A DNA stretch of 38,848 nt from UMGS1663 sp963558185 (GCA_963558185.1 CAUWFE010000014.1:1-38848), one strand, 5' to 3'. Shown: positions 1-9,298, counted from the stretch's first letter. Notes: generated from the sequence alone by a model not told the origin. Program-made: numbers and translations.

Positions 1-1
1 A

Positions 2-193
2 AGTTTAGCAAAAACAGGAACAGAGTTCTGGCTTTCGTCGCGTTGCGTGTATGCGGGCTGGTACGGCGCTTTCTTCCGCTTGCGCTATGTGTTGGGCAGT
101 GGTGCATTTGGCAATAGCAATGTGTTCAACTCTAGCGCTGACACGGACTCTAATTGTCGCGGCTTGCGTCCGGTCTTGCAGGTTTCTAAATAG
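2..193 (+). CDS. 3' end of a protein with a DGR-type variable C-terminal domain (partial)
   Basis: This is the last 63 codons of a gene that begins left of the window and ends at a TAG. Visible residues include EFWLSSRC near the start, FFRLRYV in the middle and GLRPVLQVSK at the end. From family knowledge, this FWLxSR...RPV layout is the C-type-lectin-like end of proteins targeted by diversity-generating retroelements in gut Clostridia. The stretch is GC-rich while everything after it is very AT-rich. Many codons end in C or T (GGC, TAC, TTC, AGC, AAT, GAC), as expected if AAC/AAT codons of a template repeat had been copied with adenine mutagenesis. The end is GC-rich (CGCGGCTTGCGTCCGG), like an IMH stretch. 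No template repeat or reverse transcriptase follows, so any DGR would act from elsewhere. The function of the missing N-terminal part is unknown. Confidence 0.6.
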   Translation, partial: SLAKTGTEFWLSSRCVYAGWYGAFFRLRYVLGSGAFGNSNVFNSSADTDSNCRGLRPVLQVSK

Positions 194-274
194 GGTCTGA
201 TCTTGTCAAGAACCAGTGTGTAAATTTTTTAATAATATTTTTACTGTAAATGTCAAGAATTTTTGTAGTTTTTT

Positions 275-303
275 GGCAAAGAAAAATGACATTTTTCTTT
301 GCC
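275..303 (+). terminator. Hairpin, probable terminator of the upstream gene
   Basis: GGCAAAGAAAAATG pairs perfectly with CATTTTTCTTTGCC. The stem is up to 14 bp with a very short loop. It lies about 80 bases past the stop of the partial gene and is followed by ATTTTCC rather than a clean T-run. The 304-base gap between the partial gene and miaB otherwise holds only the second hairpin and the miaB promoter. Confidence 0.5.
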
Positions 304-338
304 ATTTTCCTACATATTATTTTACCATTTACATTTAC

Positions 339-375
339 AGAAGTGATATAGTAAACATAAAACTATGTCACTTCT
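339..375 (+). terminator. Second hairpin with a T-rich tail
   Basis: AGAAGTGATATAGT (339-352) pairs with ACTATGTCACTTCT (362-375) through one G-T pair, with a 9-base A-rich loop, and is followed by TTTTAATAT. It looks like an intrinsic terminator upstream of miaB. A protein operator is a less likely alternative. Confidence 0.5.
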
Positions 376-437
376 TTTAATATATCTATTAATGCATGTT
401 TTATTGAATATGGATCTCAAAAGTTCATAAAATACCC

Positions 438-466
438 TTGAAATATCACATAAAATGTAATAAAAT
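438..466 (+). promoter_or_regulatory. Promoter of miaB-mutS
   Basis: TTGAAA (438-443), a 17-base spacer and TAAAAT (461-466) form a good sigma-A promoter about 30 bases before the miaB start. The TTG of this -35 box is in frame with miaB and could be mistaken for its start codon. Confidence 0.65.
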
Positions 467-497
467 AAACAAAAAAGAGCTACAAGGAGGAATATTT

Positions 498-1910
498 TTG
501 GAAAAATTAGATATAAAAAATGAACTACAATATATAGAAAAAGTAGCAGACTTTAACCAAAACAAAAACTTAAAATACTATATTCTAACAATGGGATGTC
601 AATTAAATGAAAATGACTCAGAAAAACTAAGTGGAATGTTAGAAAAAATGGGATATACACAAACTCAAGAAATGAAAGAAGCTAATTTTGTTTTATTTAA
701 TACATGTTGTGTAAGAGAAAACGCAGAAGAAAAACTTTTTGGAAAAGTAGGAGAAGTAAAAAAACAAAAAGAAGAAAAAGGCACAATAATAGCAATTGGT
801 GGTTGTATGATGCAAGAACCACATATAATAGAAAAATTAAGAAAAAGCTATCCATATGTAGATATTATTTTTGGCACACATACATTACATAAATTACCAA
901 AAGATGTATATCATATACTTCAAAATAGAAAGAGAATTGAAGATATAATAGATATAGATGGAGAAATTATAGAAGGCCTACCAATAAAAAGAGAAGATAA
1001 TATTAAAGCTTCTGTTACAATTATGAATGGATGTAACAACTTTTGCACATATTGCATAGTACCATATGTTCGCGGAAGAGAAAGAAGTAGACATCCAAAA
1101 GATATAATAGAAGAAATAGAAAGTTTAGCAAAGCACGGATATAAAGAAATTACACTTTTAGGGCAAAATGTAAATTCATACTTAAGAGTAGAAGGTTGGA
1201 AAGAAAAAAATATAAATTGGGAAGGTGTGAACTCTTTTGCAACTTTATTAGAAAAAATCTGTAGGGTATCAGGAATTGAGAAAATAACATTTGTTTCTCC
1301 TCACCCTAAAGATTTCACAGATGATGTTATTGATGTTATAGCAAAAGAAGAAAAAATATCAAAATTAATTCATTTACCATTACAGTCAGGAAGTACAGAA
1401 GTATTAAGGAAAATGAATCGTAAATATACAAAAGAACAATATTTACAATTAGTAGAAAAAATGAAAAACAAAATACCAAATGTAAAATTTTCTACAGATA
1501 TCATTGTTGGATTTCCAGAAGAAACAGAAGAAGACTTTGAAGATACTTTAGATGTTGTAAAAAAAGTAAACTATGAGCAAGTATTTATGTTTATATATTC
1601 TAGGAGAGTAGGAACAGTAGCAGATAAAATGGAAAATCAAATACCAGAAGAAATTAAACATAAAAGATTTAATAGACTAAAAGAGCTAGTTGAAACACAA
1701 ATAGCAGATAATAATAAATTATATATTGGAACAAAACAAAAAGTTATAGTCGAAGGCTATAGTAAAAATAATGAAAAAATGTTAACTGGAAGAACTGACT
1801 CGAACAAAGTAGTTATTTTTGAAGGAAATCAAGAAAAAATAGGAAAAATGGTTACAATAGAAATTATATCTGAACATATGTGGTATTTAAAAGGAAAAAT
1901 AGTAGATTAA
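498..1910 (+). CDS. miaB: tRNA-2-methylthio-N6-dimethylallyladenosine synthase MiaB
   Basis: MiaB is a radical-SAM methylthiotransferase that adds a methylthio group to N6-isopentenyl-adenosine 37 of tRNAs reading UNN codons. The N-terminal UPF0004 domain carries the auxiliary-cluster cysteines C34, C70 and C103. The radical-SAM cluster is C179-x3-C183-x2-C186 within GCNNFCTYCIVPYVRGRERS, a MiaB-type signature. A TRAM-like domain closes the protein. The TTG at 498 is chosen because AGGAGG (485-490) lies 7 bases upstream; the longer in-frame reading from 438 would start inside the -35 box. The product is 470 residues, within the usual range. mutS follows 46 bases later and is probably co-transcribed. 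Confidence 0.95.
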   Translation: MEKLDIKNELQYIEKVADFNQNKNLKYYILTMGCQLNENDSEKLSGMLEKMGYTQTQEMKEANFVLFNTCCVRENAEEKLFGKVGEVKKQKEEKGTIIAIGGCMMQEPHIIEKLRKSYPYVDIIFGTHTLHKLPKDVYHILQNRKRIEDIIDIDGEIIEGLPIKREDNIKASVTIMNGCNNFCTYCIVPYVRGRERSRHPKDIIEEIESLAKHGYKEITLLGQNVNSYLRVEGWKEKNINWEGVNSFATLLEKICRVSGIEKITFVSPHPKDFTDDVIDVIAKEEKISKLIHLPLQSGSTEVLRKMNRKYTKEQYLQLVEKMKNKIPNVKFSTDIIVGFPEETEEDFEDTLDVVKKVNYEQVFMFIYSRRVGTVADKMENQIPEEIKHKRFNRLKELVETQIADNNKLYIGTKQKVIVEGYSKNNEKMLTGRTDSNKVVIFEGNQEKIGKMVTIEIISEHMWYLKGKIVD

Positions 1911-1956
1911 AAATAGATAGAAAAAATGAAAAACGGAAAAAAGAAAGGAAAAAATA

Positions 1957-4617
1957 ATGGCAGGACAAACTGAACAAATTACACAAAGTAGCAAAGATGT
2001 AAATATAGAAGAATTTTCTCCAATGATGCAAAGATATTTAGCAACAAAACGTGAATATGAAGACTGTGTTTTATTTTATCGTTTAGGAGATTTTTATGAA
2101 ATGTTTTTTGAAGATGCAATTAATGTATCAAGAGAATTAGAACTTACGCTTACTGGTAAATTATGTGGTCAAGAAGCACGAGCACCAATGTGTGGAATTC
2201 CATATCATGCTGCTGAAACATATATTTCTAGGCTAATAGAAAAAGGATATAAAGTAGCAATTTGTGAACAATTAGAAGATCCTAAAACTACAAAAGGAAT
2301 AGTAAAAAGAGGAGTAATAAGGGTTGTAACACCAGGAACAGTACTTGAAACTAACTTATTAGAAGAAAAGAAAAATAATTATATTATGTCTATATATAAA
2401 GTAGGAACATATTTTGGAATTGCCATTTGTGATATTTCTACAGGAGACTTTAGAACAACACAAATTACAGAATCTAATAATTTTCCAAAATTATTAGATG
2501 AAATTTCTAGATATTCACCAGCTGAAATTGTAGTTAATGAATTTATGACTGAAAGTAAGGATGAAATAAATAAAATAAAGGAACGTTTTGAATTATATAT
2601 ATCAAAAGTTCCAGATGAATATTTTTCAAGTGAAATTTCTAACATAAAAAATAAATGCAATTTTGTAGATGATATAGGAAAGGAATATGTACCAACAAAC
2701 CAAGAAATATCAATTTGTGCAATACAAGCATTGATACACTATTTAAAAGAAACCCAAAAAACAAATTTAGACCATATAAATAAAATTATATTCTATAAAA
2801 CAACAAAATACATGGCTTTAGACATAAATGCAAGAAGAAATTTAGAAGTAACAGAAAAAATGCGTGATAAATCAAAAAAAGGAACACTTTTATGGGTGTT
2901 AGATAAAACATCTACATCAATGGGAGGAAGATTATTAAGAAGATGGCTTAATGATCCTTTAATTGATGTAAATGAAATTAAAAATAGATTAGAAGCAGTA
3001 AGAGAATTAAAAGATAATGTTATATTAAGAGGAGATATTTGTGAATCACTTAAAAAAGTTTATGATATAGAAAGATTAACAGGGAAAATATCATATGGTA
3101 GTGCAAATGGAAGAGATATGATATCACTTAAAAATTCTTTAAGGCAACTTCCAGATTTAAAAAAAGAACTTGCAAATGTAGAGTCAAATATGTTAAAAGA
3201 TTTATCTAGTAATCTAGATGAATTAACAGATATATGTGAACTTATAGATAAATCAATTGTTGATGAACCACCTATGTCAGTTAAAGAGGGTGGGCTTATA
3301 AAAATAGGCTATGATGAAGAAATAGATAAACTAAAAAAAGCAACTACAGAAGGTAAAACATGGCTTTTAGAATTAGAAGCTAGAGAAAAAGAAGCAACTG
3401 GAATAAAAAATTTAAAAGTAGGATTTAACCGTGTATTTGGATACTATTTAGAAGTAAGTAAATCAAATATGAGCCAAGTACCAGATAGATATATAAGAAA
3501 ACAAACTTTAACAAATGGAGAAAGATATATTACAGAAGAACTAAAAAACTTAGAAAATCAAATTTTAGGAGCAGAAGAAAAGGTAATTAATCTAGAATAT
3601 AATGCATTTACAGAAATTCGTGAAAAAATAGAAGGAGAAATACGTAGACTACAAAAATCAGCAGAAGTAGTATCTACTTTAGATGTATTATGCTCATTTG
3701 CTACAGTAGCAGAGGACATGAATTACGTAGAACCTATAGTAGATACAGAAGGAATAATTGACATTAAAGATGGTAGACATCCTGTAATTGAAAAAATGTT
3801 GCCATCAGGAAGTTTTGTACAAAATGATACATACTTAAATAAAGAAGATAATAGGTTAGCAATTATTACAGGACCTAATATGGCGGGAAAATCTACATAT
3901 ATGAGGCAAGTAGCATTAATTACATTAATGGCACAAATAGGTAGCTTTGTACCAGCTTCATATGCAAAAATAGGAGTAGTAGATAAGATTTTTACAAGAG
4001 TAGGTGCTTCAGATGATTTAAGTATGGGGCAAAGTACCTTCATGGTAGAAATGATGGAAGTAGCCAATATTTTAAAAGATGCTACTAAAAATAGTTTAGT
4101 TATATTAGATGAAATAGGAAGAGGAACTTCAACATATGATGGATTATCTATTGCATGGGCTGTAGCAGAATACATAGCTGACAAAGAAAAATGTGGAGCA
4201 AAAACTTTATTTGCCACACATTATCATGAATTAACAGAATTAGAAGATAAACTAGAAGGTGTAAAAAATTATTCGATTGCAGTAAAAGAAAAAGGAGAAG
4301 ATATCATCTTTTTAAGAAAAATAATTCCTAAAGGAACTGACGAAAGTTATGGTGTACATGTTGCAAGATTAGCAGGTGTTCCACAGGTGGTTACAAAAAG
4401 AGCAAATGAAATATTACGTTCTTTAGAAAGAAAAAATGTATTAACTGGAAAAGCTATAGAAAAGGAAAGCAAAAAGCAACAAACAAGTGGTCAGTTGGAT
4501 ATGTATAATTATAAATTAGCAGAAATTGCTGAAGAAATAGACAAAATAGACTTAAACCAATTAACACCAATAGATGCATTAAATACATTATTAAAAATAA
4601 AAGAAAAAATGAGATAA
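1957..4617 (+). CDS. mutS: DNA mismatch repair protein MutS
   Basis: MutS recognises base mismatches and small loops and starts repair together with MutL. At 886 residues it has normal full length. The mismatch-reading Phe-X-Glu motif is F46-Y47-E48 in GDFYEMFFEDA. The ATPase domain has the Walker A GPNMAGKST starting at about residue 639, and the Walker B/signature DEIGRGTSTYDG. The ATG has an AAAGGA-type site upstream. It lies directly after miaB on the same strand; mutL is not in the window. Nothing in the sequence suggests loss of function. Confidence 0.97.
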   Translation: MAGQTEQITQSSKDVNIEEFSPMMQRYLATKREYEDCVLFYRLGDFYEMFFEDAINVSRELELTLTGKLCGQEARAPMCGIPYHAAETYISRLIEKGYKVAICEQLEDPKTTKGIVKRGVIRVVTPGTVLETNLLEEKKNNYIMSIYKVGTYFGIAICDISTGDFRTTQITESNNFPKLLDEISRYSPAEIVVNEFMTESKDEINKIKERFELYISKVPDEYFSSEISNIKNKCNFVDDIGKEYVPTNQEISICAIQALIHYLKETQKTNLDHINKIIFYKTTKYMALDINARRNLEVTEKMRDKSKKGTLLWVLDKTSTSMGGRLLRRWLNDPLIDVNEIKNRLEAVRELKDNVILRGDICESLKKVYDIERLTGKISYGSANGRDMISLKNSLRQLPDLKKELANVESNMLKDLSSNLDELTDICELIDKSIVDEPPMSVKEGGLIKIGYDEEIDKLKKATTEGKTWLLELEAREKEATGIKNLKVGFNRVFGYYLEVSKSNMSQVPDRYIRKQTLTNGERYITEELKNLENQILGAEEKVINLEYNAFTEIREKIEGEIRRLQKSAEVVSTLDVLCSFATVAEDMNYVEPIVDTEGIIDIKDGRHPVIEKMLPSGSFVQNDTYLNKEDNRLAIITGPNMAGKSTYMRQVALITLMAQIGSFVPASYAKIGVVDKIFTRVGASDDLSMGQSTFMVEMMEVANILKDATKNSLVILDEIGRGTSTYDGLSIAWAVAEYIADKEKCGAKTLFATHYHELTELEDKLEGVKNYSIAVKEKGEDIIFLRKIIPKGTDESYGVHVARLAGVPQVVTKRANEILRSLERKNVLTGKAIEKESKKQQTSGQLDMYNYKLAEIAEEIDKIDLNQLTPIDALNTLLKIKEKMR

Positions 4618-4644
4618 TGTTATTTTACAGGTATGAATAAAAAC

Positions 4645-4673
4645 TAGACAAAAGCATAAAAATAAAGTAAAAT
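4645..4673 (+). promoter_or_regulatory. Promoter of the nucleoside kinase gene
   Basis: TAGACA (4645-4650), 17 bases, TAAAAT (4668-4673), just downstream of mutS and about 40 bases before the next start codon. Confidence 0.5.
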
Positions 4674-4715
4674 AAATATGCAAATAAATTGCAACTAAAG
4701 AAAGGAAGTATGCAT

Positions 4716-6359
4716 ATGAAAATTACATATCAAAATAAACAATTAGAAGTAAACCAAGGAAGTAGAGTAGTAGATATATTTAAAGAAGAAATAGATAATT
4801 CTAAAACTCCAATTTTAGCTTGTAAAATTAATAATGAAGTTAAATCACTAAATGAAAAATTAGAAGAAAATGATGTATTAGAATTTGTAGATTTATCACA
4901 AAGAGATGGTGGAAGAATATATTCAAGAGGCTTATTATTCATAATGGCAAAAGCATTTGAAGAACTATATCCAAAGCTACACTTAAATATAAATCATCAA
5001 ATTTCAAATGATATATTTTGTGATATATGTAATACAATACCAGATGAAGAAATGATTAAAAAATTACAAAAAAGAATGCAAGAAATTATAAACCAAAACT
5101 TAGAAATAAAAAAAGTAGAAATGTCTAAGGAAGAAGCAGAAAAATTATTGAAAAAAGATCCAACAGATACTTCTATAAAATTACAATTAGAAATAAAAGA
5201 AAAAAATTATGTTTCTTTATATTTCTGCGGAGAATATTATAACTATTTTTATGGAATTATGCCACCTTCAACAGGATATATAAAAAACTTTGAACTTATG
5301 AAATATCAAGATGGATTTTTTGTAAGATATCCAACAAGAAATAGTCCAAACATAATAGAAGAATTTAAGGACAGCAAAAAACTATATGCAACAATGAAAG
5401 ATTATGAAGATATTTTTCGTGCTATTGGAGTAACAACATTAGACAAAATGAATCAAACTATAAGAGAAGGAAAAGGAAAAGAATTAGTATTAATAGCAGA
5501 AGCATTACATGAAAAGAAAATATCTCAAATAGCAGATTTAATCGCACAAGACAAAAATAAAAAAATGATTTTAATAGCAGGTCCCTCTTCTTCAGGAAAA
5601 ACAACATTTGCAAAAAGATTAGGAATTCAATTACGTTTAAATGGCTTAAAACCAAAAACAATTTCAGTTGATAACTATTTCGTAGAAAGAGAAGATACAC
5701 CAAGAGATGAAGATGGAAAATATGATTTTGAAGCATTAGAGGCAATTGACTTAGAATTATTAAATAGAGATATTAAAGCATTGTTAGAAGGAAAAGAAAT
5801 TGAACTACCAACATTTGATTTTAAAGATGGCCATAAATATTATAAAGGTGACAAAATGAAATTAGCAGATGATGAAGTTCTTATAATGGAAGGAATTCAC
5901 TGTTTAAATGATAAACTAACACCATTAATTCCACAAAATCAAAAATTTAAAATATATATAAGTGCTTTAACAGTATTAAATATAGACTATTATAATCGAA
6001 TTACTACAACAGATACACGTATTATAAGAAGAACTGTTAGAGACCATAACTTTAGAGGATATAGTGCAAATGATACATTAGCTTCATGGCATTCAGTATC
6101 ACGTGGAGAAGAAAAAAATATTTTCCCATTCCAAGAACAAGCAGATGTTATGTTTAATAGTTCATTAATATATGAAATTAATGCATTAAAAAATTATGCA
6201 TTACCATTATTTGAAAAGATAACAAATGATAGTCCTGAATATGCGGAAGCAAAAAGACTAACTAGATTTTTAAAATACTTTGAACCATTAGAAATAGATG
6301 ATATTCCAAGGAATTCTTTATTAAGAGAATTTTTAGGAGATAGTATATTTAAATATTAA
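4716..6359 (+). CDS. TGS-domain nucleoside (uridine) kinase
   Basis: This is a three-part protein. Residues 1-60 resemble a TGS/ubiquitin-like domain. A middle part resembles the second additional domain of threonyl-tRNA synthetase. The C-terminal half is a phosphoribulokinase/uridine-kinase P-loop domain with GPSSSGKTT starting at residue 289, followed by DNYFV and EDTPRDEDGKYDFEA typical of uridine kinases. This fused form, about 550 residues long, is known from Clostridia and Thermotoga and is usually annotated as nucleoside kinase; its exact substrate is not shown by the sequence. Upstream in-frame TTG 4689 and ATG 4710 exist, but AGGAAG (4703-4708) sits best for the ATG at 4716, giving 547 residues. 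The next gene starts 12 bases after the stop, suggesting an operon. Confidence 0.85.
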   Translation: MKITYQNKQLEVNQGSRVVDIFKEEIDNSKTPILACKINNEVKSLNEKLEENDVLEFVDLSQRDGGRIYSRGLLFIMAKAFEELYPKLHLNINHQISNDIFCDICNTIPDEEMIKKLQKRMQEIINQNLEIKKVEMSKEEAEKLLKKDPTDTSIKLQLEIKEKNYVSLYFCGEYYNYFYGIMPPSTGYIKNFELMKYQDGFFVRYPTRNSPNIIEEFKDSKKLYATMKDYEDIFRAIGVTTLDKMNQTIREGKGKELVLIAEALHEKKISQIADLIAQDKNKKMILIAGPSSSGKTTFAKRLGIQLRLNGLKPKTISVDNYFVEREDTPRDEDGKYDFEALEAIDLELLNRDIKALLEGKEIELPTFDFKDGHKYYKGDKMKLADDEVLIMEGIHCLNDKLTPLIPQNQKFKIYISALTVLNIDYYNRITTTDTRIIRRTVRDHNFRGYSANDTLASWHSVSRGEEKNIFPFQEQADVMFNSSLIYEINALKNYALPLFEKITNDSPEYAEAKRLTRFLKYFEPLEIDDIPRNSLLREFLGDSIFKY

Positions 6360-6371
6360 AAAGGAAATAAT

Positions 6372-6698
6372 ATGGAAACAAAAAAATTTACAAAAATAGA
6401 TGAAGAATTTATATGTGAAAATTGTGGGAATAAGGTCTCTAAACTAGGATATACTAGTAGAGACCATTGTCCTTTTTGTTTATATTCTAAACATGTAGAT
6501 ATTTATCCAGGAGACAGAAAAGAAACTTGTCATGGAGAGTTAGAACCTATAAGTGTAGAAATAAGTAATAAAAAAGGATATGTTATTATATATCGTTGTA
6601 AAAAATGTGGAGAAATCAGAAAAAATAAATCTGCACAAGACGATAATATGGACTTAATTATAGAACTTACTAGTAAGCCGTATATTAGAAAAGATTAA
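6372..6698 (+). CDS. RNHCP-domain zinc-ribbon-like protein
   Basis: A 108-residue protein with three cysteine groups: CENCG near residue 15, RDHCPFCLYSKHVD in the middle, and CKKCG near the end. The middle motif matches the RNHCP domain, here with RDHCP in place of RNHCP. The family's biochemical role is not established; the paired CxxC motifs suggest zinc binding. It starts 12 bases after the kinase gene behind AAAAGGAAATA and is probably its operon partner. Confidence 0.75.
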   Translation: METKKFTKIDEEFICENCGNKVSKLGYTSRDHCPFCLYSKHVDIYPGDRKETCHGELEPISVEISNKKGYVIIYRCKKCGEIRKNKSAQDDNMDLIIELTSKPYIRKD

Positions 6699-6735
6699 AG
6701 TTTAGCTATAATTGTGCTATTAGAAAGGATTAGAG

Positions 6736-7899
6736 ATGGAATATTTAATTGTATTTTTAGAAGGAATAGCTTCTTTTATATCACCATGTTTATTACCAAT
6801 GCTTCCAATGTATATATCTTATTTTGCAGGACAAGAAGTAGGAAAGAGAAAAACAATTATTAATGTACTTAGTTTTATACTAGGTTTTACAATAACTTTT
6901 GTATTGCTGGGAATATTTGCAGGAACTTTTGGCCATTTAATGAAACAATATTCTACTTATATTAATATAATTATGGGGTTAATAGTTATACTATTCGGAC
7001 TAAACTATTTAGGCATAATTCATATATTTGACAAAACAAAAGGAATTAAAAAAACAAATAAAAATTTAGGAATATTGTCATCTATAATTTTTGGAACAAT
7101 ATTTGCATTATGTTGGACACCATGTGTAGGAGCATTTTTAGGAACAGCACTTATGCTTGCTGCAAGTACAGGTAGTGTATTAAAAGGAGCATTAATGTTA
7201 TTGTTATTCTCTTTAGGCTTAGGAATACCATTTTTACTTAGTGCATTATTTTTAGAAAAGTTACAACGTACTTTTGCATTCATAAAAAATAATTATGATA
7301 CAATAAATAAAATATGTGGCGTTATTTTAATAATATTAGGAACACTTATTATGGTAGGATTTAATTTTCAAGGTTTTACAATAAATCAAGAAAAAGAAGA
7401 AATATATAGTAATACGCAAAACAACAATATTACAAATAACGAACAAACATTTGAAAATGTAATACAAAATGAGCAAGTTACTAACAATGTAACAAATAAT
7501 CAAGAGCAAAATACAGTAGAAACTCCTTTACAAAATGTTGTTCAAAATAATATAGCTAATGGAGAAACTACGGTTACTACTGAATATAAACCAATTAAAA
7601 TTAATGAAAGCCAATTTGAAGAAGTAGTATTAAATTCAGAAGTTCCAGTATTGGTGGAATTCTATGCTACTTGGTGTCAACCTTGTAAATATATGACACC
7701 TATATTAAATCAAATTGCAAGTGAAGTAAAAGATAAAGCAAAAATAGTAAAAATTGATGTAGATGAAAATGAAGAGTTATCATATAAATATAATGCAATG
7801 AGTATCCCAACAATGTATATATTTAAAGATGGTAAAATCACAAAAATGTTTATAGGAGTAAGAGAAAAAGAAGAATTATATAATGCCTTAGTAAATTAA
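6736..7899 (+). CDS. CcdA-like membrane thiol transporter fused to thioredoxin
   Basis: Residues 1-205 form a CcdA/DsbD-type membrane domain of about six segments, with ISPCLLPMLPMY near the start and CWTPC in the fourth segment; these cysteines pass electrons across the membrane. Residues 215-290 are an Asn/Gln/Thr-rich linker. The rest is a thioredoxin domain with active site WCQPC (W313, C314, C317). From the family, the fusion should carry reductant from the cytoplasm to thiols outside the membrane. The thioredoxin domain follows the last membrane segment, so it should lie outside the cell. Its partner or substrate is not visible. The stop overlaps the end of the convergent gene by 4 bases. 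Confidence 0.85.
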   Translation: MEYLIVFLEGIASFISPCLLPMLPMYISYFAGQEVGKRKTIINVLSFILGFTITFVLLGIFAGTFGHLMKQYSTYINIIMGLIVILFGLNYLGIIHIFDKTKGIKKTNKNLGILSSIIFGTIFALCWTPCVGAFLGTALMLAASTGSVLKGALMLLLFSLGLGIPFLLSALFLEKLQRTFAFIKNNYDTINKICGVILIILGTLIMVGFNFQGFTINQEKEEIYSNTQNNNITNNEQTFENVIQNEQVTNNVTNNQEQNTVETPLQNVVQNNIANGETTVTTEYKPIKINESQFEEVVLNSEVPVLVEFYATWCQPCKYMTPILNQIASEVKDKAKIVKIDVDENEELSYKYNAMSIPTMYIFKDGKITKMFIGVREKEELYNALVN

Positions 7900-8201
7900 T
7901 AGGGAAATCTCTCATATAGATATTTAATGATTTCATTTACATTACTATCTGTTACATGAATTAACATATGTGGATCTAATGATATCCACATATGTATTTG
8001 AAATTTATCATTATTATCTATAAAATCACCAATAATATTAGCAATTTCAATAGGATTTTGGTAATTATGCTCCCATTCTAGTGTGGAGCTTTTTACATCA
8101 AAATCTTTCATTTCTAAATTAGAAGAAATAGAATAAAAACTTTTTAAAAATCGAAAAATTTCAGATTCTTTTTTACTATATAATTTTACAATTGTATTCA
8201 T
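7896..8201 (-). CDS. Small hypothetical protein
   Basis: A 101-residue soluble acidic protein with no signal peptide or membrane segment and no motif that I recognise. AGAAGG lies a few bases upstream of its ATG on the minus strand, supporting real translation. It is convergent with the CcdA-thioredoxin gene and shares 4 bases with its end, with no obvious terminator between them. Confidence 0.6.
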   Translation of the reverse strand: MNTIVKLYSKKESEIFRFLKSFYSISSNLEMKDFDVKSSTLEWEHNYQNPIEIANIIGDFIDNNDKFQIHMWISLDPHMLIHVTDSNVNEIIKYLYERFPY

Positions 8202-8339
8202 AAATCAACCTTCTTTATTATAAAATACTAAATTTACAAAGCAAAATTCACTTTTAATATTAGTATAAAAAAATAAATTAAAAGTATACTAGGAATAATT
8301 TTGAAGAATTTGCTCATAATAACCTATAAGAGGTGCTAT

Positions 8340-9258
8340 ATGAAAAATTATATGTATAAAGCTTTGATAATCTTGTTAATTATAGGTATTATAGTTAGTA
8401 TATCTTTGCTTTCTTTTTCTTCTACAAATAAAGAAAATGAAAGTAAATTAATGCGGAAAGACCCAAGAAGAAATAAAATATGTTGAAAGTACTTTATTTT
8501 CAATGTTAAATGAGCTAGAAAATATTTCATTTGATATTTATAGATTAAGCATAGAAAATGAAAAGAAACAAAATACTGGTAAAGAATCTGAGGAGTCAGA
8601 AACAAGCAAAAAAGAGTCTTCTTCTAGTTCTTCTGAAAAAAGTAGTTCTTCTGAAAATACTAGTGATGAAAACCAAAATCAAAAGAAATACAGTATGGAA
8701 AAATCAAGTGTTTTATTGAATAATCCTAAAAAAGAAATAAATTGGGATTATCAAAAAGTAACTATAGAAACTTTATATCCATATTGGAATACAATGATGG
8801 TAGATTTTAATGAAATAGGTATTGATAAAAATGATATTATGAATTTTACTAAGTTGTTAGATGATGCAATTACTAAGATACAAGAAGAAAATAAGGTCGA
8901 TACATTAGTAATATTGTCTAATATGTATGATTATATTCCAAAATTTTTAGAACAAATAACACAAGATAAGAAATATGTATATATATTGCAAGTAAAAGCT
9001 TATATATTACAGGTATATGCAATAGCAGAACAAAATAAATGGCAAGATATGTCTAATATAATACAAAAAGCTATAGATACGTTTTTACTAGTTATGAACC
9101 AATCAGATGAAATAGATAATAATATAAATACTCTAAACAAAGTATATATTTATTTAAATGATATATTAACAGCTATACAAAAAGAGAACAAAGATTTGTT
9201 TTTGATTAAATATAAAAATTTAGTAGAAACTATTACAATATATCAAGAAAATTTTTAA
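8340..9258 (+). pseudogene. Membrane-anchored Ser-rich protein gene broken by a +1 frameshift
   Basis: The ATG at 8340 (site AAGAGGTG) opens a frame with a signal-anchor (YMYKALIILLIIGIIVS). That frame ends at 8486. A second frame, open from 8452, continues to 9258 with a helical start (KTQEEIKYVESTLFSMLNEL), a Ser/Glu-rich linker and a helical C-terminal domain. Dropping one A from AAA at 8457-8459 (CGG AAA GAC to CGG AAG ACC) joins both parts into one protein of about 305 residues. The ATG at 8503 has no ribosome binding site, so separate translation of the second part is unlikely. I do not recognise the family; it looks like an extracytoplasmic helical protein. The indel may be a real mutation or a read error. 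Confidence 0.65.
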
Positions 9259-9262
9259 ATGC

Positions 9263-9291
9263 TTGACATAGATGTAAAAAGAGTTTAAAAT
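9263..9291 (+). promoter_or_regulatory. rnpB promoter
   Basis: TTGACA (9263-9268), 17 bases, TAAAAT (9286-9291). The predicted start near 9298 coincides with the first paired base of the RNase P RNA. Confidence 0.85.
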
Positions 9292-9298
9292 AAATAAA

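Noticed and set aside
2..437. A complete diversity-generating retroelement
   Set aside because: Only a candidate variable region is present; no reverse transcriptase or template repeat occurs in the window.
438..497. N-terminal extension of MiaB from TTG 438
   Set aside because: It starts inside a good -35 box and has no ribosome binding site; AGGAGG serves TTG 498.
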